A DNA stretch of 64,000 nucleotides from an uncultured Selenomonadales bacterium (lineage in GTDB: Bacteria > Bacillota > Negativicutes > Selenomonadales > Selenomonadaceae). Within the stretch, counting starts at the first letter, position 1. Every line of letters begins with the position of its first letter. The translations under genes were made by a program, and so were the position numbers. Shown here one piece after another: positions 1 through 8,402 of the stretch. Location: NCBI GenBank assembly GCA_946407095.1, contig CAMJMR010000005.1, positions 18,017 to 82,016 of the forward strand. The letters run 5' to 3'. Below the pieces are notes generated by a model. That model ran no database searches and was not told the origin of the DNA. It worked only from the letters and a program-made list of their open reading frames with translations.

Positions 1-119
1 GGCTTAAGGGTGGATGCCGCGTCCCAGCTGTTCCCCCGCTTTTAAAGCGGGTCTTTCGCCAGTGAAAGAAAGTAGATTCTAAACGCCGAATCAGAATCGA
101 CAAACTCAATTTACCAACA
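1..119. repeat. Partial copy of the hairpin-rich intergenic repeat
   Basis: The segment has the AAGAAAGTAG arm, the CGCCGAATC block and the terminal TTTACCAACAG motif shared with copies near 8.3, 10.9, 14.0, 20.1, 27.0, 36.8, 42.8 and 57.4 kb. The left part is cut by the window edge or degenerate. No gene is seen here. It lies just before the RTX-like gene. Confidence 0.6.
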
Positions 120-174
120 GACGCAAGCAAACCGCACGGTGTTTCAATCACGATTCAGTAAGGAGGGCTAATCA

Positions 175-1307
175 ATGGCTTGGACAAGTTCAACGGCGAT
201 AATCGGCATGGGCATTAACGGCGTCACGAGCACGACGGGCAACAATGCGCTGATAGTCGGCGGCGATTATACGAACGATTACCTTGAAGTTTACGGTGCG
301 AACGATACGGTACTCGGCGGCGACGGCTCCGATTCTATCGGCGCAATGCTTTATCCCGCGCAGGGCATGAATGGCAACAACGCTTGTCTGAACGGCAACA
401 GCGGCAATGACATTTTGATAGCGGCTCCGATTCAGGGTGCGCAATACGCCATGCTGATTGGCGGCTTGGGCACGGACACTTTCGGCATAGGTTGCAACAG
501 CGATTCGACAATCAACGCGGTTATCGAAGACTTGAACGTTCGCACGGAACCCGTTGGCATTTTCTACGAGGACTACGACGACGGGAAATTTACTTGCTAC
601 TTGTCCGATACGGGCTCATCGTTCGCGACGACGAAGGCAGATTGAACGTCATGCTGAAGGGCGTCTACGATATCAATTACGTTTTGAACTACGGCGTCAT
701 TTGGGTTTATCCCGGCGGCGTGCGCTCGAACAGCGTCGTCAATGTGGCGTCGACCGTCTGGTATAACGGCGAATGGAGAAGATTCGGCGACGTGGTGAAT
801 TACGGCGGCTACATTTCGGGGCTAAACCTCGACGGCAACAGGCTGACAATCAACAACTATCACGGCGGCAACGTGGCGACAAATGGCGTTTACGGTCTCG
901 ACGGCGTGATAGTCATCGACAACACGCAGAGCACGACGGGCAGATTTTTGGGCGGCAATGCGCAAGCGAATTACATCAGCGCGGGCAGCGGCGGCGATAC
1001 CTTGTGGGGCGCGGCGAACAATGACGTATTAATCGGCGGCGCGGGTGCCGATAATTTTTGGTACGGCGCGAACGAAGGCGTCGACTTGTTTGCGAATGCC
1101 GATTGGCTAGACACCGTCACGCTTTACAACATGGGCTTGAACAATATCAGCGCGGTCTACGCCGAGGCGGGCAATATCATCTTGGCGCAGAATGAGGGCA
1201 ACGCCGTTTCGATTCAATTCACCAGTGCTTACAGCCCGCTGATTAAACTTGCCGACGGCTCGCAATATCGCTACAATGGCACAAACGGCGCGTGGCAAAA
1301 CTACTGA
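175..1307 (+). pseudogene. RTX-type calcium-binding-repeat protein, frameshifted
   Basis: The sequence reads as one protein of about 375 residues broken by a frameshift. The first part (175-645) starts at ATG behind a strong AAGGAGG and carries glycine/aspartate nonapeptide-like repeats (GGDGSDSI, NGNSGNDILI, GGLGTDTFGI). The frame shifts by -1 around 605-640, and the second part continues to 1307 with more repeats (SAGSGGDTLWG, GGAGADNFWYG). Such repeats form calcium-binding beta-rolls in secreted RTX proteins, normally exported by type I secretion. No ABC or HlyD exporter gene is nearby. It could be a real pseudogene or one indel in the assembly. The family call rests on the repeat pattern only; no catalytic domain is visible. 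Confidence 0.6.
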
Positions 1308-1331
1308 CGCCCGCGCAGGGAGGCGATTGCG

Positions 1332-1673
1332 TTGCTATTGGCTAAGGAGCAGGCGGCGGCTGTTGAAAAATTTCGGACAAAAAAATTCGACCGCGTGACA
1401 GTGAATGTACCGAAGGGCAAGCGCGACGCTTACAAGCTTGGCGCGGAATTTTTGGAGTTAAGCCTTTCGGTACTGATTCAAAACGCTGTCGAAGATTATT
1501 TGGAAAATAATTTGGGCAAATCCCCCGTCAAGGTTGAAAAGCCCGTCGTCGAAGAGAAATTAAAATTATCGGCGGCGGAGCGGCAGCTTCTCGAAAATTT
1601 TGCCAAGCTGCCCAAAAGCATTCAGAAAAAATTCGCGGGATTGATTAAAGACTTCGCCCGGCAAGATTCGTGA
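1332..1673 (+). CDS. Small ribbon-helix-helix-like protein
   Basis: A 113-residue protein starting at TTG 1332, eight bases after GGGAGG. Residues about 18-55 (FDRVTVNVPKGKRDAYK, then two amphipathic helices) resemble the MetJ/Arc ribbon-helix-helix fold of antitoxin-type DNA binders. The C-terminal half is charged and helical (LSAAERQLLENFAKLPKSIQ) and may mediate oligomerisation or partner binding. It sits 24 bases after the RTX-like gene and close to the RtcB gene. No cognate toxin is adjacent except the truncated BrnT fragment 1.3 kb downstream. The function is inferred from a weak fold resemblance; it could be an orphan antitoxin or a small regulator. Confidence 0.5.
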   Translation: MLLAKEQAAAVEKFRTKKFDRVTVNVPKGKRDAYKLGAEFLELSLSVLIQNAVEDYLENNLGKSPVKVEKPVVEEKLKLSAAERQLLENFAKLPKSIQKKFAGLIKDFARQDS

Positions 1674-1762
1674 CGCCGCGCAGTTTTTTGGAGCTTGTCA
1701 AAAGCGGCAGGCTCCTTTATATTTTCAACACTGCGGCCGCACAACACGAAAGGAGAATCAGC

Positions 1763-2971
1763 ATGGAAGAGATTATCGGCAAGTACAACACGGCACTTTC
1801 ATTCGCCAAAGAGATTGAGCCGACCGCTCGCGAACAGATACGGCGCATGTGCAATTACGAATTCACTCGCGACAGCAAAATCCGAATCATGCCGGACGTG
1901 CACGCGGGCAAAGGTTGCACAATCGGCACGACGATGACCGTAACCGACAAGGCTGTACCCAATATCGTCGGCGTGGACATAGGCTGCGGCATGTACACCG
2001 TCAAGCTTTCGGACGCGGCCGTTGACTTCGCGCGCGTCGACGAGGCGGCTCACTATATCCCTTCGCGGCGAAACGTTTGGGACTTCAAGCAGGAACGCTT
2101 CGACTTGACGGAGCTGCATTGTTATCGCTCGCTGAAGGAGACGCGTTGGATTGAGCGGAGCATGGGCACGCTCGGCGGCGGCAATCACTTCATTGAAATT
2201 GACCGCTCGACCGACGGCACGTTTTACTTGGTGATTCACACGGGCTCAAGGAATTTGGGCAAGCAGGTCGCCGAAATTTATCAGCGGCTCGCTATCGACT
2301 TGGCTTGCGGCAAGGACAAATTCTTTCAGCAAAAAGACGAAATTATTGCCGTGTACAAATCGCTCGGCCGCAAAAAGGAAATTCAGTCGAAGTTAAAGGA
2401 ACTCGAAAAGGAATACAAGGGGCGCAAGGCGTCGATGCCCGATGATTTGTGCTACGTCTACGGAAAATATTTTCATCAGTACCTGCACGACATGGAGCTT
2501 TGCCAGACGTTCGCCAGGCGCAACCGTGAACTTATCGCGAAAATTTTGCTCGGCAAGGCGGGCTTGACGGGCGGGGAGGCCTTCCACACGATTCACAACT
2601 ACATTGACGTTTCGGAGCTGATTATCCGCAAGGGCGCAATCGCCGCTCACAAGGGCGAAAAAGTTTTGATACCGCTGAACATGCGCGACGGCTCGGTTTT
2701 GGCTGTCGGCAAGGGCAATGCCGATTGGAACTTCAGCGCGCCGCACGGAGCTGGGCGCATCATGTCACGTTCCGAAGCCAAGGAACTCTTGAACATGGAC
2801 GACTACAAAGCGTCAATGGCGGGCGTCTACACCACCTCGGTCAGCGAAGGCACGCTCGACGAAAGCCCCCAAGCTTACAAATCCCTCGACGACATCATTG
2901 ACGTTATCGGCGACACCGTCGACATCGTCGAAATAATGAAGCCCGTCTACAACTTCAAGGCGGAGGGGTGA
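1763..2971 (+). CDS. rtcB: RtcB-family RNA ligase
   Basis: A 402-residue protein. RtcB joins RNA 2',3'-cyclic phosphate or 3'-phosphate ends to 5'-OH ends using GTP and Mn2+. The start is ATG 1763 behind AAGGAGAA; the longer frame from 1670 has no such site. Family motifs are present: HAGKG (47-51), VDIGCGM with the metal-binding Asp72 and Cys75, GGGNHFIE, VIHTGSRNLG with a conserved His, and a C-terminal HGAGR motif near the guanylation region. The length is typical of the compact bacterial subgroup. No archease (rtcA/arch) gene is visible nearby. The downstream toxin/antitoxin remnants suggest, but do not prove, a role in repair of RNA cut by toxins. Confidence 0.9.
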   Translation: MEEIIGKYNTALSFAKEIEPTAREQIRRMCNYEFTRDSKIRIMPDVHAGKGCTIGTTMTVTDKAVPNIVGVDIGCGMYTVKLSDAAVDFARVDEAAHYIPSRRNVWDFKQERFDLTELHCYRSLKETRWIERSMGTLGGGNHFIEIDRSTDGTFYLVIHTGSRNLGKQVAEIYQRLAIDLACGKDKFFQQKDEIIAVYKSLGRKKEIQSKLKELEKEYKGRKASMPDDLCYVYGKYFHQYLHDMELCQTFARRNRELIAKILLGKAGLTGGEAFHTIHNYIDVSELIIRKGAIAAHKGEKVLIPLNMRDGSVLAVGKGNADWNFSAPHGAGRIMSRSEAKELLNMDDYKASMAGVYTTSVSEGTLDESPQAYKSLDDIIDVIGDTVDIVEIMKPVYNFKAEG

Positions 2972-3213
2972 GGCGTGGAAACCGCCTTGACCTGCCCGAT
3001 AATAGCCATTCCTTTGACGAGGCACGTCGAAAGGTTATCGGTATGGCATACGGAATTTTATTCGTTATTTACACCGAACGCGGCGAAAGGATTCGACTCA
3101 TTTCCGCCCGCGAAGCTGAAGAAGATGAAAGGAGGGATTATTATGCCTACGGAGGACTTGGAATACTATACGATGAGAGTGGGCGAACCGTTGACGGCGG
3201 AGGAGAAAGCTGA
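2968..3213 (+). pseudogene. 5'-truncated BrnT-like toxin fragment
   Basis: This frame encodes a match to the second half of BrnT-family RNase toxins: a DNSHSFDEARRKVIG stretch followed by a beta-hairpin with YTERGERIRLISAR. The N-terminal 40 or so residues of a normal BrnT (FEWD..K...N..KHG) are missing. The only start, GTG 2968, overlaps the rtcB stop and has a poorly spaced ribosome-binding site. The 3' end overlaps the next gene by about 70 bases, as toxin and antitoxin genes often do. I read it as a decayed toxin. An active short form cannot be excluded. Confidence 0.55.
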
Positions 3214-3388
3214 AATCGCCGCGCTCAAAGGTCGTCCGATTGTATACGACGAGGACTGCCCGCCCATGAGCAAGGAAGAGCATGAAGAAATTCGCTATCT
3301 GATTCGCAAGTACAAGACGCGCTACATAACCAACGAAATGTGGATGAAAGAATTCCCCGAACGCTTCAAGAATCGTGGCGTCGGCTGA
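3143..3388 (+). CDS. Putative BrnA-type antitoxin partner
   Basis: An 81-residue acidic protein starting at ATG 3143 behind AAAGGAGG. The sequence has a proline-containing N-terminus, LTAEEKAEIAALKGRPIVYD and a later MSKEEHEEIRYLIRKYKTRY segment. BrnA antitoxins share this kind of ...EE..EI..LK.RPI.YDEDCP... layout but usually end in a DNA-binding helical domain; here the C-terminus is short. It overlaps the BrnT fragment, which is the main reason for the call. If the toxin is dead, this is an orphan antitoxin or anti-addiction remnant. Confidence 0.5.
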   Translation: MPTEDLEYYTMRVGEPLTAEEKAEIAALKGRPIVYDEDCPPMSKEEHEEIRYLIRKYKTRYITNEMWMKEFPERFKNRGVG

Positions 3389-3416
3389 ATTTTTTATCAA
3401 GGCGGAGGGTCGGGGC

Positions 3417-3769
3417 ATGGACACGATTGAATTCCGATTGAGCGCGTTCAACTACACCGCTTATTCTAAACCGAGACTTACGAGCGCGAAGAACTTGCCG
3501 CCATGCTGAAGAAAATCTTCGACGCCCTGCTGAACGACAAATATTTTCCGTATTCGTATCCGTGCTTTTGGTATCTTGGCGAAAGTGACGAATCCGACAC
3601 CGTGCTTGACGCGATAGAGGCGGCGCATCCCTATTGGACAAACGGCGACGTTTGCAACTGCGCGGTAGAGACAGGGCAACTCAAGCTTGCGCCGCGCCAC
3701 GAAAAATATCTTGGACACTACAAGAAAATGCTGACCGATTATGTCATTCCCGACAAGTGGTTTGAGTGA
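3417..3769 (+). pseudogene. Unknown protein with an internal frameshift
   Basis: ATG 3417, behind GGAGGGTCGGGGC, opens a frame (MDTIEFRLSAFNYTAYS...) that is lost near 3465-3469. The downstream frame, open from 3470, reads ETYEREELAAMLKKIFDALL and runs to 3769. Adding one base after TATTCT would give a continuous protein of about 118 residues. The downstream part could be translated alone from ATG 3503 (88 residues) but that start has no ribosome-binding site. I do not recognise the family. It is the third damaged gene in 3.8 kb, so this is either a decaying accessory region or an assembly with local indels. Confidence 0.5.
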
Positions 3770-3783
3770 ATTTTTGTCGGCAA

Positions 3784-3826
3784 CAAAAAAACCGTCCGAA
3801 GAAATTTTCGGGCGGTTAATTTTTTA
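3784..3826. terminator. Bidirectional terminator between convergent genes
   Basis: Arms AACCGTCCGAA and TTCGGGCGGTT form a long stem with A-run and T-run on both sides. It separates the plus-strand gene ending at 3769 from htpG ending at 3840, so it can serve both strands. Confidence 0.8.
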
Positions 3827-3839
3827 TCTGCGCGGCGTC

Positions 3840-5741
3840 TTATTTAGTCAAGAGGTCGGTGACTTTGTTGGCGAGGTCGGCGGGATTTTCGGGCATGACG
3901 CCTTCGATAAGCAACGCCAACGCGTAAAGCGTGGTGCACAGGTCTTTGAATTCGGGCGCGTCCTTGCCGAGTGCGTGGAGACTTTCGAGCTTAGCAAAGA
4001 CGGCGTGATTCGGGTTGAGTTCCAAAATCTGCGTCGCCTTGAAAAGCGGATTGTTCATTGCGGCGAAAGTCTTTTCCATGGACAGCGAAGGACCGCCTTC
4101 GCCCGTGGCAAGACACACCGCGCCCGATTTGAGCCGCGAAGTCAAGCGCACTTCCTTGACGTCGTCGCCGATGGCCTCCTTCACGTCCTTAAGCAGGTCT
4201 TCATGCGTCTTGGCAATTTCTTCGACTTCGGCCTTGACTTTCTGCGATTCGGCGTCGTCGAGTTCAAAGCCTTCGCGGGTTATCGATTGGAAATGTTTTT
4301 CGGCGTATTCGTGCAAAACGTCAATCGTGAATTCGTCGACGGGGTCGGTCAGGTAAAGCACCTCAAGCCCGCGGTCGCGCAACAATTCCATTTGCGGGAG
4401 CCGTTCAATCGCCGCAGAGTCTTTGCCCGCCGCGCAGTAGATTTGCTTTTGCGATTCGGGCATTCGTTCAACGTATTCGGCGAGCGTGGAAAGTTTTCCG
4501 TCCTTCGACGTCTGGAACATGAGTAAATCTTTCAAGCTGTCGCGCGCCTTGGTATCGAACATGCTGTTGTAGACGCCGAGCTTGATTGACTTGCCGAATT
4601 CGCGCCAAAATTCTTCGTACTTGTCGCGGTCGTCCTTGAGCATCTTGCCCAGCTGCTTGAGGATATTTTTTTCCAACGCCTTGCCGATGACTTTGACTTC
4701 GGTGCTCTTCTGGAGGATTTCGCGGGAAATATTCAGCGGCAAGTCGGGCGAATCAACCAGCCCTTTGACGAAACGCAACCATTCGGGCAGAAAGTCTTTG
4801 CACTTGTCCATAATGAAAACGTGGCGCGAATACAGCTGCAAGCCGGCTTCGTAGTCGGAATAGTACAGATTGGGCGCAGCGTGCTTGGGTATGCAAAGCA
4901 GCGCGGTGTATTCGACGGTGCCCTCCGCCTTGACGTGGAAAATTTCAAGCGGCGCCTCCCACTCGTGCAGTTGGTGCTTAAAGAAGTCGTCGTACTCTTC
5001 GCGCGTGATTTCGGACTTGTTGCGCGTCCAAAGCGGCTTCATGGAATTGACCGTGCGAATTTCAATCGTTGGCTCGTCCTCTTCCTTGCCCTTGATTTCA
5101 AAACTCATCTTGACGGGATAGCGTACGAAGTCGGAATACTTTTTGATAAGGCGTTCGATTTCGTAGATGTCGGTGAAGTTGTATTCGTCGTCGCCGCAAA
5201 ATTCGGGCTTGAGGTGCAAAATAATCGTCGTGCCGCGAGAATCTTTGTCGCAGTCTTCGATTTCGTATTCGCCCGCGCCGTCCGAAGTCCACTTGACGCC
5301 CTGCGCGGTGCCCGCCTTACGAGTGAGGAGTTCGACTTTTTCTGCAACGATGAACGCCGAATAAAAGCCCACGCCGAATTGCCCGATGAGTTCCTGCGCG
5401 GCGGCGTTCGAGGCTTCGCGAATCTTGTCGAGAAAATCTTTGGTGCCGCTCTTGGCAATGGTGCCGATGTTGTTAATGACTTCGTCGCGCGTCATGCCGA
5501 TGCCGTTGTCGCTGACGGTAATGGTCTTGGTGTCGGCGTCGGGGATAACGAAAATTTCGGGCGCGGTGTCGTCGGCGAGGTCTTTGTTCGTGAGCGATTC
5601 GATTCTAAGCTTGTCGAGCGCGTCGCTTGCATTCGAGATGAGTTCGCGCAAGAAAATTTCCTTGTTGGTGTAGATTGAATTGACCACGAGGTCGAGGAGC
5701 CGTTTGGTTTCGGCTTGGAACTGCATTTTCTCTGCTGACAT
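3840..5741 (-). CDS. htpG: Molecular chaperone HtpG (bacterial Hsp90)
   Basis: A 633-residue Hsp90 family chaperone that remodels client proteins with ATP in the cytoplasm. The start is ATG 5741 behind CAGGAGG. The N-terminal GHKL ATPase domain shows REL..NASDA (N box), DNGIGM, GTIAKSGTK and GQFGVGFYSAF. The middle domain has VDSPDLPLNISREILQ, and the C-terminal dimerisation domain ends without the eukaryotic MEEVD tail. The length is normal for HtpG. It is preceded by a small coiled-coil gene 20 bases upstream on the same strand, and ends at a bidirectional terminator. Several long frames on the opposite strand are codon-bias shadows. Confidence 0.97.
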   Translation of the reverse strand: MSAEKMQFQAETKRLLDLVVNSIYTNKEIFLRELISNASDALDKLRIESLTNKDLADDTAPEIFVIPDADTKTITVSDNGIGMTRDEVINNIGTIAKSGTKDFLDKIREASNAAAQELIGQFGVGFYSAFIVAEKVELLTRKAGTAQGVKWTSDGAGEYEIEDCDKDSRGTTIILHLKPEFCGDDEYNFTDIYEIERLIKKYSDFVRYPVKMSFEIKGKEEDEPTIEIRTVNSMKPLWTRNKSEITREEYDDFFKHQLHEWEAPLEIFHVKAEGTVEYTALLCIPKHAAPNLYYSDYEAGLQLYSRHVFIMDKCKDFLPEWLRFVKGLVDSPDLPLNISREILQKSTEVKVIGKALEKNILKQLGKMLKDDRDKYEEFWREFGKSIKLGVYNSMFDTKARDSLKDLLMFQTSKDGKLSTLAEYVERMPESQKQIYCAAGKDSAAIERLPQMELLRDRGLEVLYLTDPVDEFTIDVLHEYAEKHFQSITREGFELDDAESQKVKAEVEEIAKTHEDLLKDVKEAIGDDVKEVRLTSRLKSGAVCLATGEGGPSLSMEKTFAAMNNPLFKATQILELNPNHAVFAKLESLHALGKDAPEFKDLCTTLYALALLIEGVMPENPADLANKVTDLLTK

Positions 5742-5760
5742 AAAAAATTTTGCCTCCTGT

Positions 5761-5997
5761 TTATTTTGAAAGGATAGAGTAAAGCACGCCGAGCGCAATG
5801 CCGATATACGAAATATCAACGGTTGAAATGTTCGGCAGGAATCGACGGTTGTCGTCTGCTTTATCTTTGAGCGCGTCGATTTTTTCTTCAAGCCTGTCAA
5901 TGCGCTTGTTCGTTTCCCGTAGCTGAGCCAAAAGCATTTCGGCATAAGTCGAGCGTTCGCGAGTTTGACTTTTTCTGTAAGGTCGCCGCGCAGGCAT
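5761..5997 (-). CDS. Small coiled-coil protein with a C-terminal hydrophobic segment
   Basis: A 78-residue protein starting at ATG 5997 behind AAGGAGGTG. The N-terminus is basic (MPARRPYRKSQTRERS), the middle is a heptad-like helix (AQLRETNKRIDRLEEKIDALKDKAD), and the last 20 residues (ISYIGIALGVLYSILSK) are hydrophobic enough for a membrane anchor. It sits 20 bases upstream of htpG and is likely co-transcribed with it. I do not recognise a family. A membrane-tethered adaptor or scaffold is possible, but nothing in the sequence shows this. Confidence 0.65.
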   Translation of the reverse strand: MPARRPYRKSQTRERSTYAEMLLAQLRETNKRIDRLEEKIDALKDKADDNRRFLPNISTVDISYIGIALGVLYSILSK

Positions 5998-6069
5998 AAA
6001 GACACCTCCTTGGCAACAAATAAAATCGAGCGAGCTTTTTGCCCGCCCGCGAAAAATTTTTATCGCAAC

Positions 6070-7026
6070 TTACTTGAACAGCAAACTGACCGAGCGGTGA
6101 GCTTGAATGTTCAAAATGACGTCGCCGATAGCATCCGCCATGGTGAGGACGGTGATTTTGGGCGATTGCTTTTCGGGCGGCAAAGGAATGGTGTCGGTGA
6201 TAACGAGCTGTTCGATATCGGAGTTGTTGATTTTTTCGACGGCGTTCTTGCTTAGGACGGCGTGCGTGCACGCGGCGATAACCTGCTTTGCGCCGAGCCG
6301 CTTGAGAGCCTTCGCGCCTTCGCAGAGGCTGCCCGCCGTGTCGACGATGTCATCAACCATAAGCGCAACTTTGCCCTTGACTTCGCCGATAATGCTCATA
6401 ACTTCGGCTTCGCCGGGACGCGGACGCCGCTTTTCAATAATGGCAATGGGAGCCTTGAGGTAGTCGGCGAGTTCGCGGGCACGAGTGACGCCGCCGAGGT
6501 CGGGCGAAACGACAACCAAATCGTCGCCGAAATCGCGTTCGCGGAAATAATCCGCCAGGACGGGAGCCGCCTTGAGGTGGTCAACGGGAATGTCGAAGAA
6601 GCCTTGAATTTGTCCCGCGTGCAAGTCGACAGTCAAAACGCGCGTCATACCCGCCGCAACCATCAAATTCGCAACGAGCTTGGCGGAAATAGGCTCTCTG
6701 CCGCGCGTCTTGCGGTCTTGACGGGCGTAGGCGTAGTAGGGCACGACCGCCGTGATTGAATGCGCCGAAGCCCGCTTGCAGGCGTCAGCCATAATCAACA
6801 AGTCCATTAAGTTATCGTTGACGGGTTGCGATGTCGGCTGAACGATGAAAATATCTTTGCCGCGAATGCTGTTGCTTATCATGACTTGCGATTCGCCGTT
6901 GTTGAAGCGTCCGACGAATGTGTCGAAAATATCGACGCCCACGCGCTTGGCGATTTTCGCCGCCAATTCGGGATTGGCGTTGCCCGTCATCAAACAGAGG
7001 TTACTCGTGTTGCCGTTAATGCTCAC
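6070..7026 (-). CDS. prs: Ribose-phosphate pyrophosphokinase
   Basis: A 318-residue enzyme that makes PRPP from ribose 5-phosphate and ATP, feeding purine, pyrimidine, histidine and tryptophan synthesis. Motifs: FNNGESQVMI near the N-terminus, the ATP/flexible loop YARQDRKTRGREPISAK, DLHAGQIQGFF, and the PRPP-binding loop MVDDIVDTAGSL. I place the start at GTG 7026, which has GAGGGA about ten bases upstream and gives the usual family length; an upstream in-frame start adds six residues. In many Firmicutes prs follows glmU. Here three small genes and an intergenic repeat lie between them. Confidence 0.95.
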   Translation of the reverse strand: MSINGNTSNLCLMTGNANPELAAKIAKRVGVDIFDTFVGRFNNGESQVMISNSIRGKDIFIVQPTSQPVNDNLMDLLIMADACKRASAHSITAVVPYYAYARQDRKTRGREPISAKLVANLMVAAGMTRVLTVDLHAGQIQGFFDIPVDHLKAAPVLADYFRERDFGDDLVVVSPDLGGVTRARELADYLKAPIAIIEKRRPRPGEAEVMSIIGEVKGKVALMVDDIVDTAGSLCEGAKALKRLGAKQVIAACTHAVLSKNAVEKINNSDIEQLVITDTIPLPPEKQSPKITVLTMADAIGDVILNIQAHRSVSLLFK

Positions 7027-7065
7027 GTCTAACAACTCCCTCAAAAAATTTTTGCGCCCGAAATT

Positions 7066-7308
7066 TCAGACGAACTCGACTTCCTTGCCGACGAAAGACC
7101 CGCCGTCAGGTGCTTTAATGGCGAAATTCTTCAGCATGGCGTCCAACATTTTATGCGCGTCGTCGCCGCGAAAGTGCACAAAGGAAATTTCATACTCCTT
7201 GCCGTCAATGCGGCAGTGCGTGAAGCGGCGGGCAGACATGTGCTCGTTCAACGTCAAGAGAAACAAATCGCGGACGCCGATTTTGTATTCGTAAACAACT
7301 TTGTGCAC
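7066..7308 (-). CDS. Small protein of unknown function
   Basis: An 80-residue protein from GTG 7308, three bases after the stop of the upstream DUF1919-like gene, so it is probably translationally coupled. It reads as an alpha/beta fold (HKVVYEYKIGVRDLFLL, RRFTHCRIDGKEYEISFVHF) without a signal peptide. No ribosome-binding site of its own is evident. I do not recognise it. The pairing suggests it acts with the polysaccharide-type enzyme next to it. Confidence 0.5.
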   Translation of the reverse strand: MHKVVYEYKIGVRDLFLLTLNEHMSARRFTHCRIDGKEYEISFVHFRGDDAHKMLDAMLKNFAIKAPDGGSFVGKEVEFV

Positions 7309-7311
7309 GCG

Positions 7312-8214
7312 TCAAGCCAGCGGCGTCTTCTTGCCGTAAAGCAGCAAATCCCACACGTCATAGGCTTGCACTTCGCCCGAAAGAATGCCTTCCGACGCCT
7401 GCAGGAGGTTGCCGTTGCACAGCGCGGGATTGAGATAAAAGCCCGATTCAAGGTCGGTCTCGAAGGGCACGAAGCAAGCTTTCTTCGCGTAGGGCAGGCA
7501 GTCAAACCGCTCCAAGACGGCGGGGCTCGACGTGTGCATGGTGACCAGCACGTTCGACCAATTAATCTTGTCCTTGCGCTCGTTCCACAGCTCCAAGGCG
7601 TCGGCGTCATTGGCGTAGCTGTTCATAAACCATTGCGTGCCGTCCAGCCAGAAAATCGGGTAGCTCAAGCCCAAGTCGGCATTGTATTCCGTGCGCTCGA
7701 AGTGCAAATCTTTTTTGAGATGCCAACGCGCCTCCGGCAGGAAGTTCATGAAATGTTCCTCGGAAGTGTACATGCCGATTGTCGGCGACAGTTCGGGCAA
7801 GCCCAGCTTGTCATAGGCGATGCCTGCCCACCAGCCCATTGACAAAATCGACAGGTCAGATTTGCGCAGCGCGGCGTATTTTTCAAGCGTGAAGCCCGGC
7901 AAGCAAACCGTGCGGTCAAGGACGAACTTACTGGTGTCCAAGCCGAGCTTTTGAGCCTCCGCGACAATCGGCGCGAGGTCGACGTCATGCCCCGTCACCA
8001 AAACCAAATCGTAGTTGAGATTGACGAGTTCGCGCTTGTCGATGACGTTGTTGAGCTTGTTAATTGGCATGGGTATCGATTCGACGACGCCCAAAATATT
8101 CACGCTGCCCTTAGGTTTGTCCAGTGCCGCGAAGGCGGGTCGCAAAAAACTTTGAGCCGTCGCCTTGCTCTTCGTGGCTATCGTGTCGTATTGCACCCAA
8201 ACTACTACGTTCAT
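7312..8214 (-). CDS. DUF1919-like putative exopolysaccharide biosynthesis protein
   Basis: A 300-residue protein starting at ATG 8214 behind AAGGAGG. It carries the pattern of DUF1919 proteins found in polysaccharide loci: ILSMGWWAGIAYDKLGL in the middle, followed by SPTIGMYTSEEHFMNFL and a later FDCLPYAKKACFVPF. The N-terminal part (NLNYDLVLVTGHDVDLAPIV) looks like a nucleotide- or sugar-binding alpha/beta region. It stands without neighbouring glycosyltransferases. The biochemical activity of DUF1919 is not established. The call is by motif memory, not by search. Confidence 0.6.
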   Translation of the reverse strand: MNVVVWVQYDTIATKSKATAQSFLRPAFAALDKPKGSVNILGVVESIPMPINKLNNVIDKRELVNLNYDLVLVTGHDVDLAPIVAEAQKLGLDTSKFVLDRTVCLPGFTLEKYAALRKSDLSILSMGWWAGIAYDKLGLPELSPTIGMYTSEEHFMNFLPEARWHLKKDLHFERTEYNADLGLSYPIFWLDGTQWFMNSYANDADALELWNERKDKINWSNVLVTMHTSSPAVLERFDCLPYAKKACFVPFETDLESGFYLNPALCNGNLLQASEGILSGEVQAYDVWDLLLYGKKTPLA

Positions 8215-8228
8215 GAAAATACCTCCTT

Positions 8229-8398
8229 GATTAAGGACGTGGGTTGTTGGCAGTCTTATCAACTTTCTTTTGCTGCGCCCAAAAGAAAGTTGCAAAGAAA
8301 AGGGCGTATCGCCGACCACCGTCGAAACGTCCGCGCTACCCGAAGCCGTGTGTGCGCCGTGATATTCGTCATTTCTAATTGTTTACCAACAGCCCCGC
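8229..8398. repeat. Intergenic hairpin repeat, copy near 8.3 kb
   Basis: It begins GGGTTGTTGGCAG and ends TTTACCAACAGCCCC, which are inverted versions of one another. Inside, CAACTTTCTTTTG and CAAAAGAAAGTTG form a 13-bp hairpin; other copies use CTACTTTCTTT with AAAGAAAGTAG, so both arms changed together. The block GTCCGCGCTACCCGAAGC is shared with other copies. It lies between the DUF1919-like gene and glmU. Confidence 0.75.
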
Positions 8399-8402
8399 CG
8401 CC

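Noticed and set aside
3741..5678. Long plus-strand reading frames (261 and 285 codons) opposite htpG
   Set aside because: They mirror the codon bias of htpG, have no ribosome-binding sites and no recognisable protein features.
6006..6069. Terminator between prs and the small coiled-coil gene
   Set aside because: The GC-rich segments there do not form a complementary stem.
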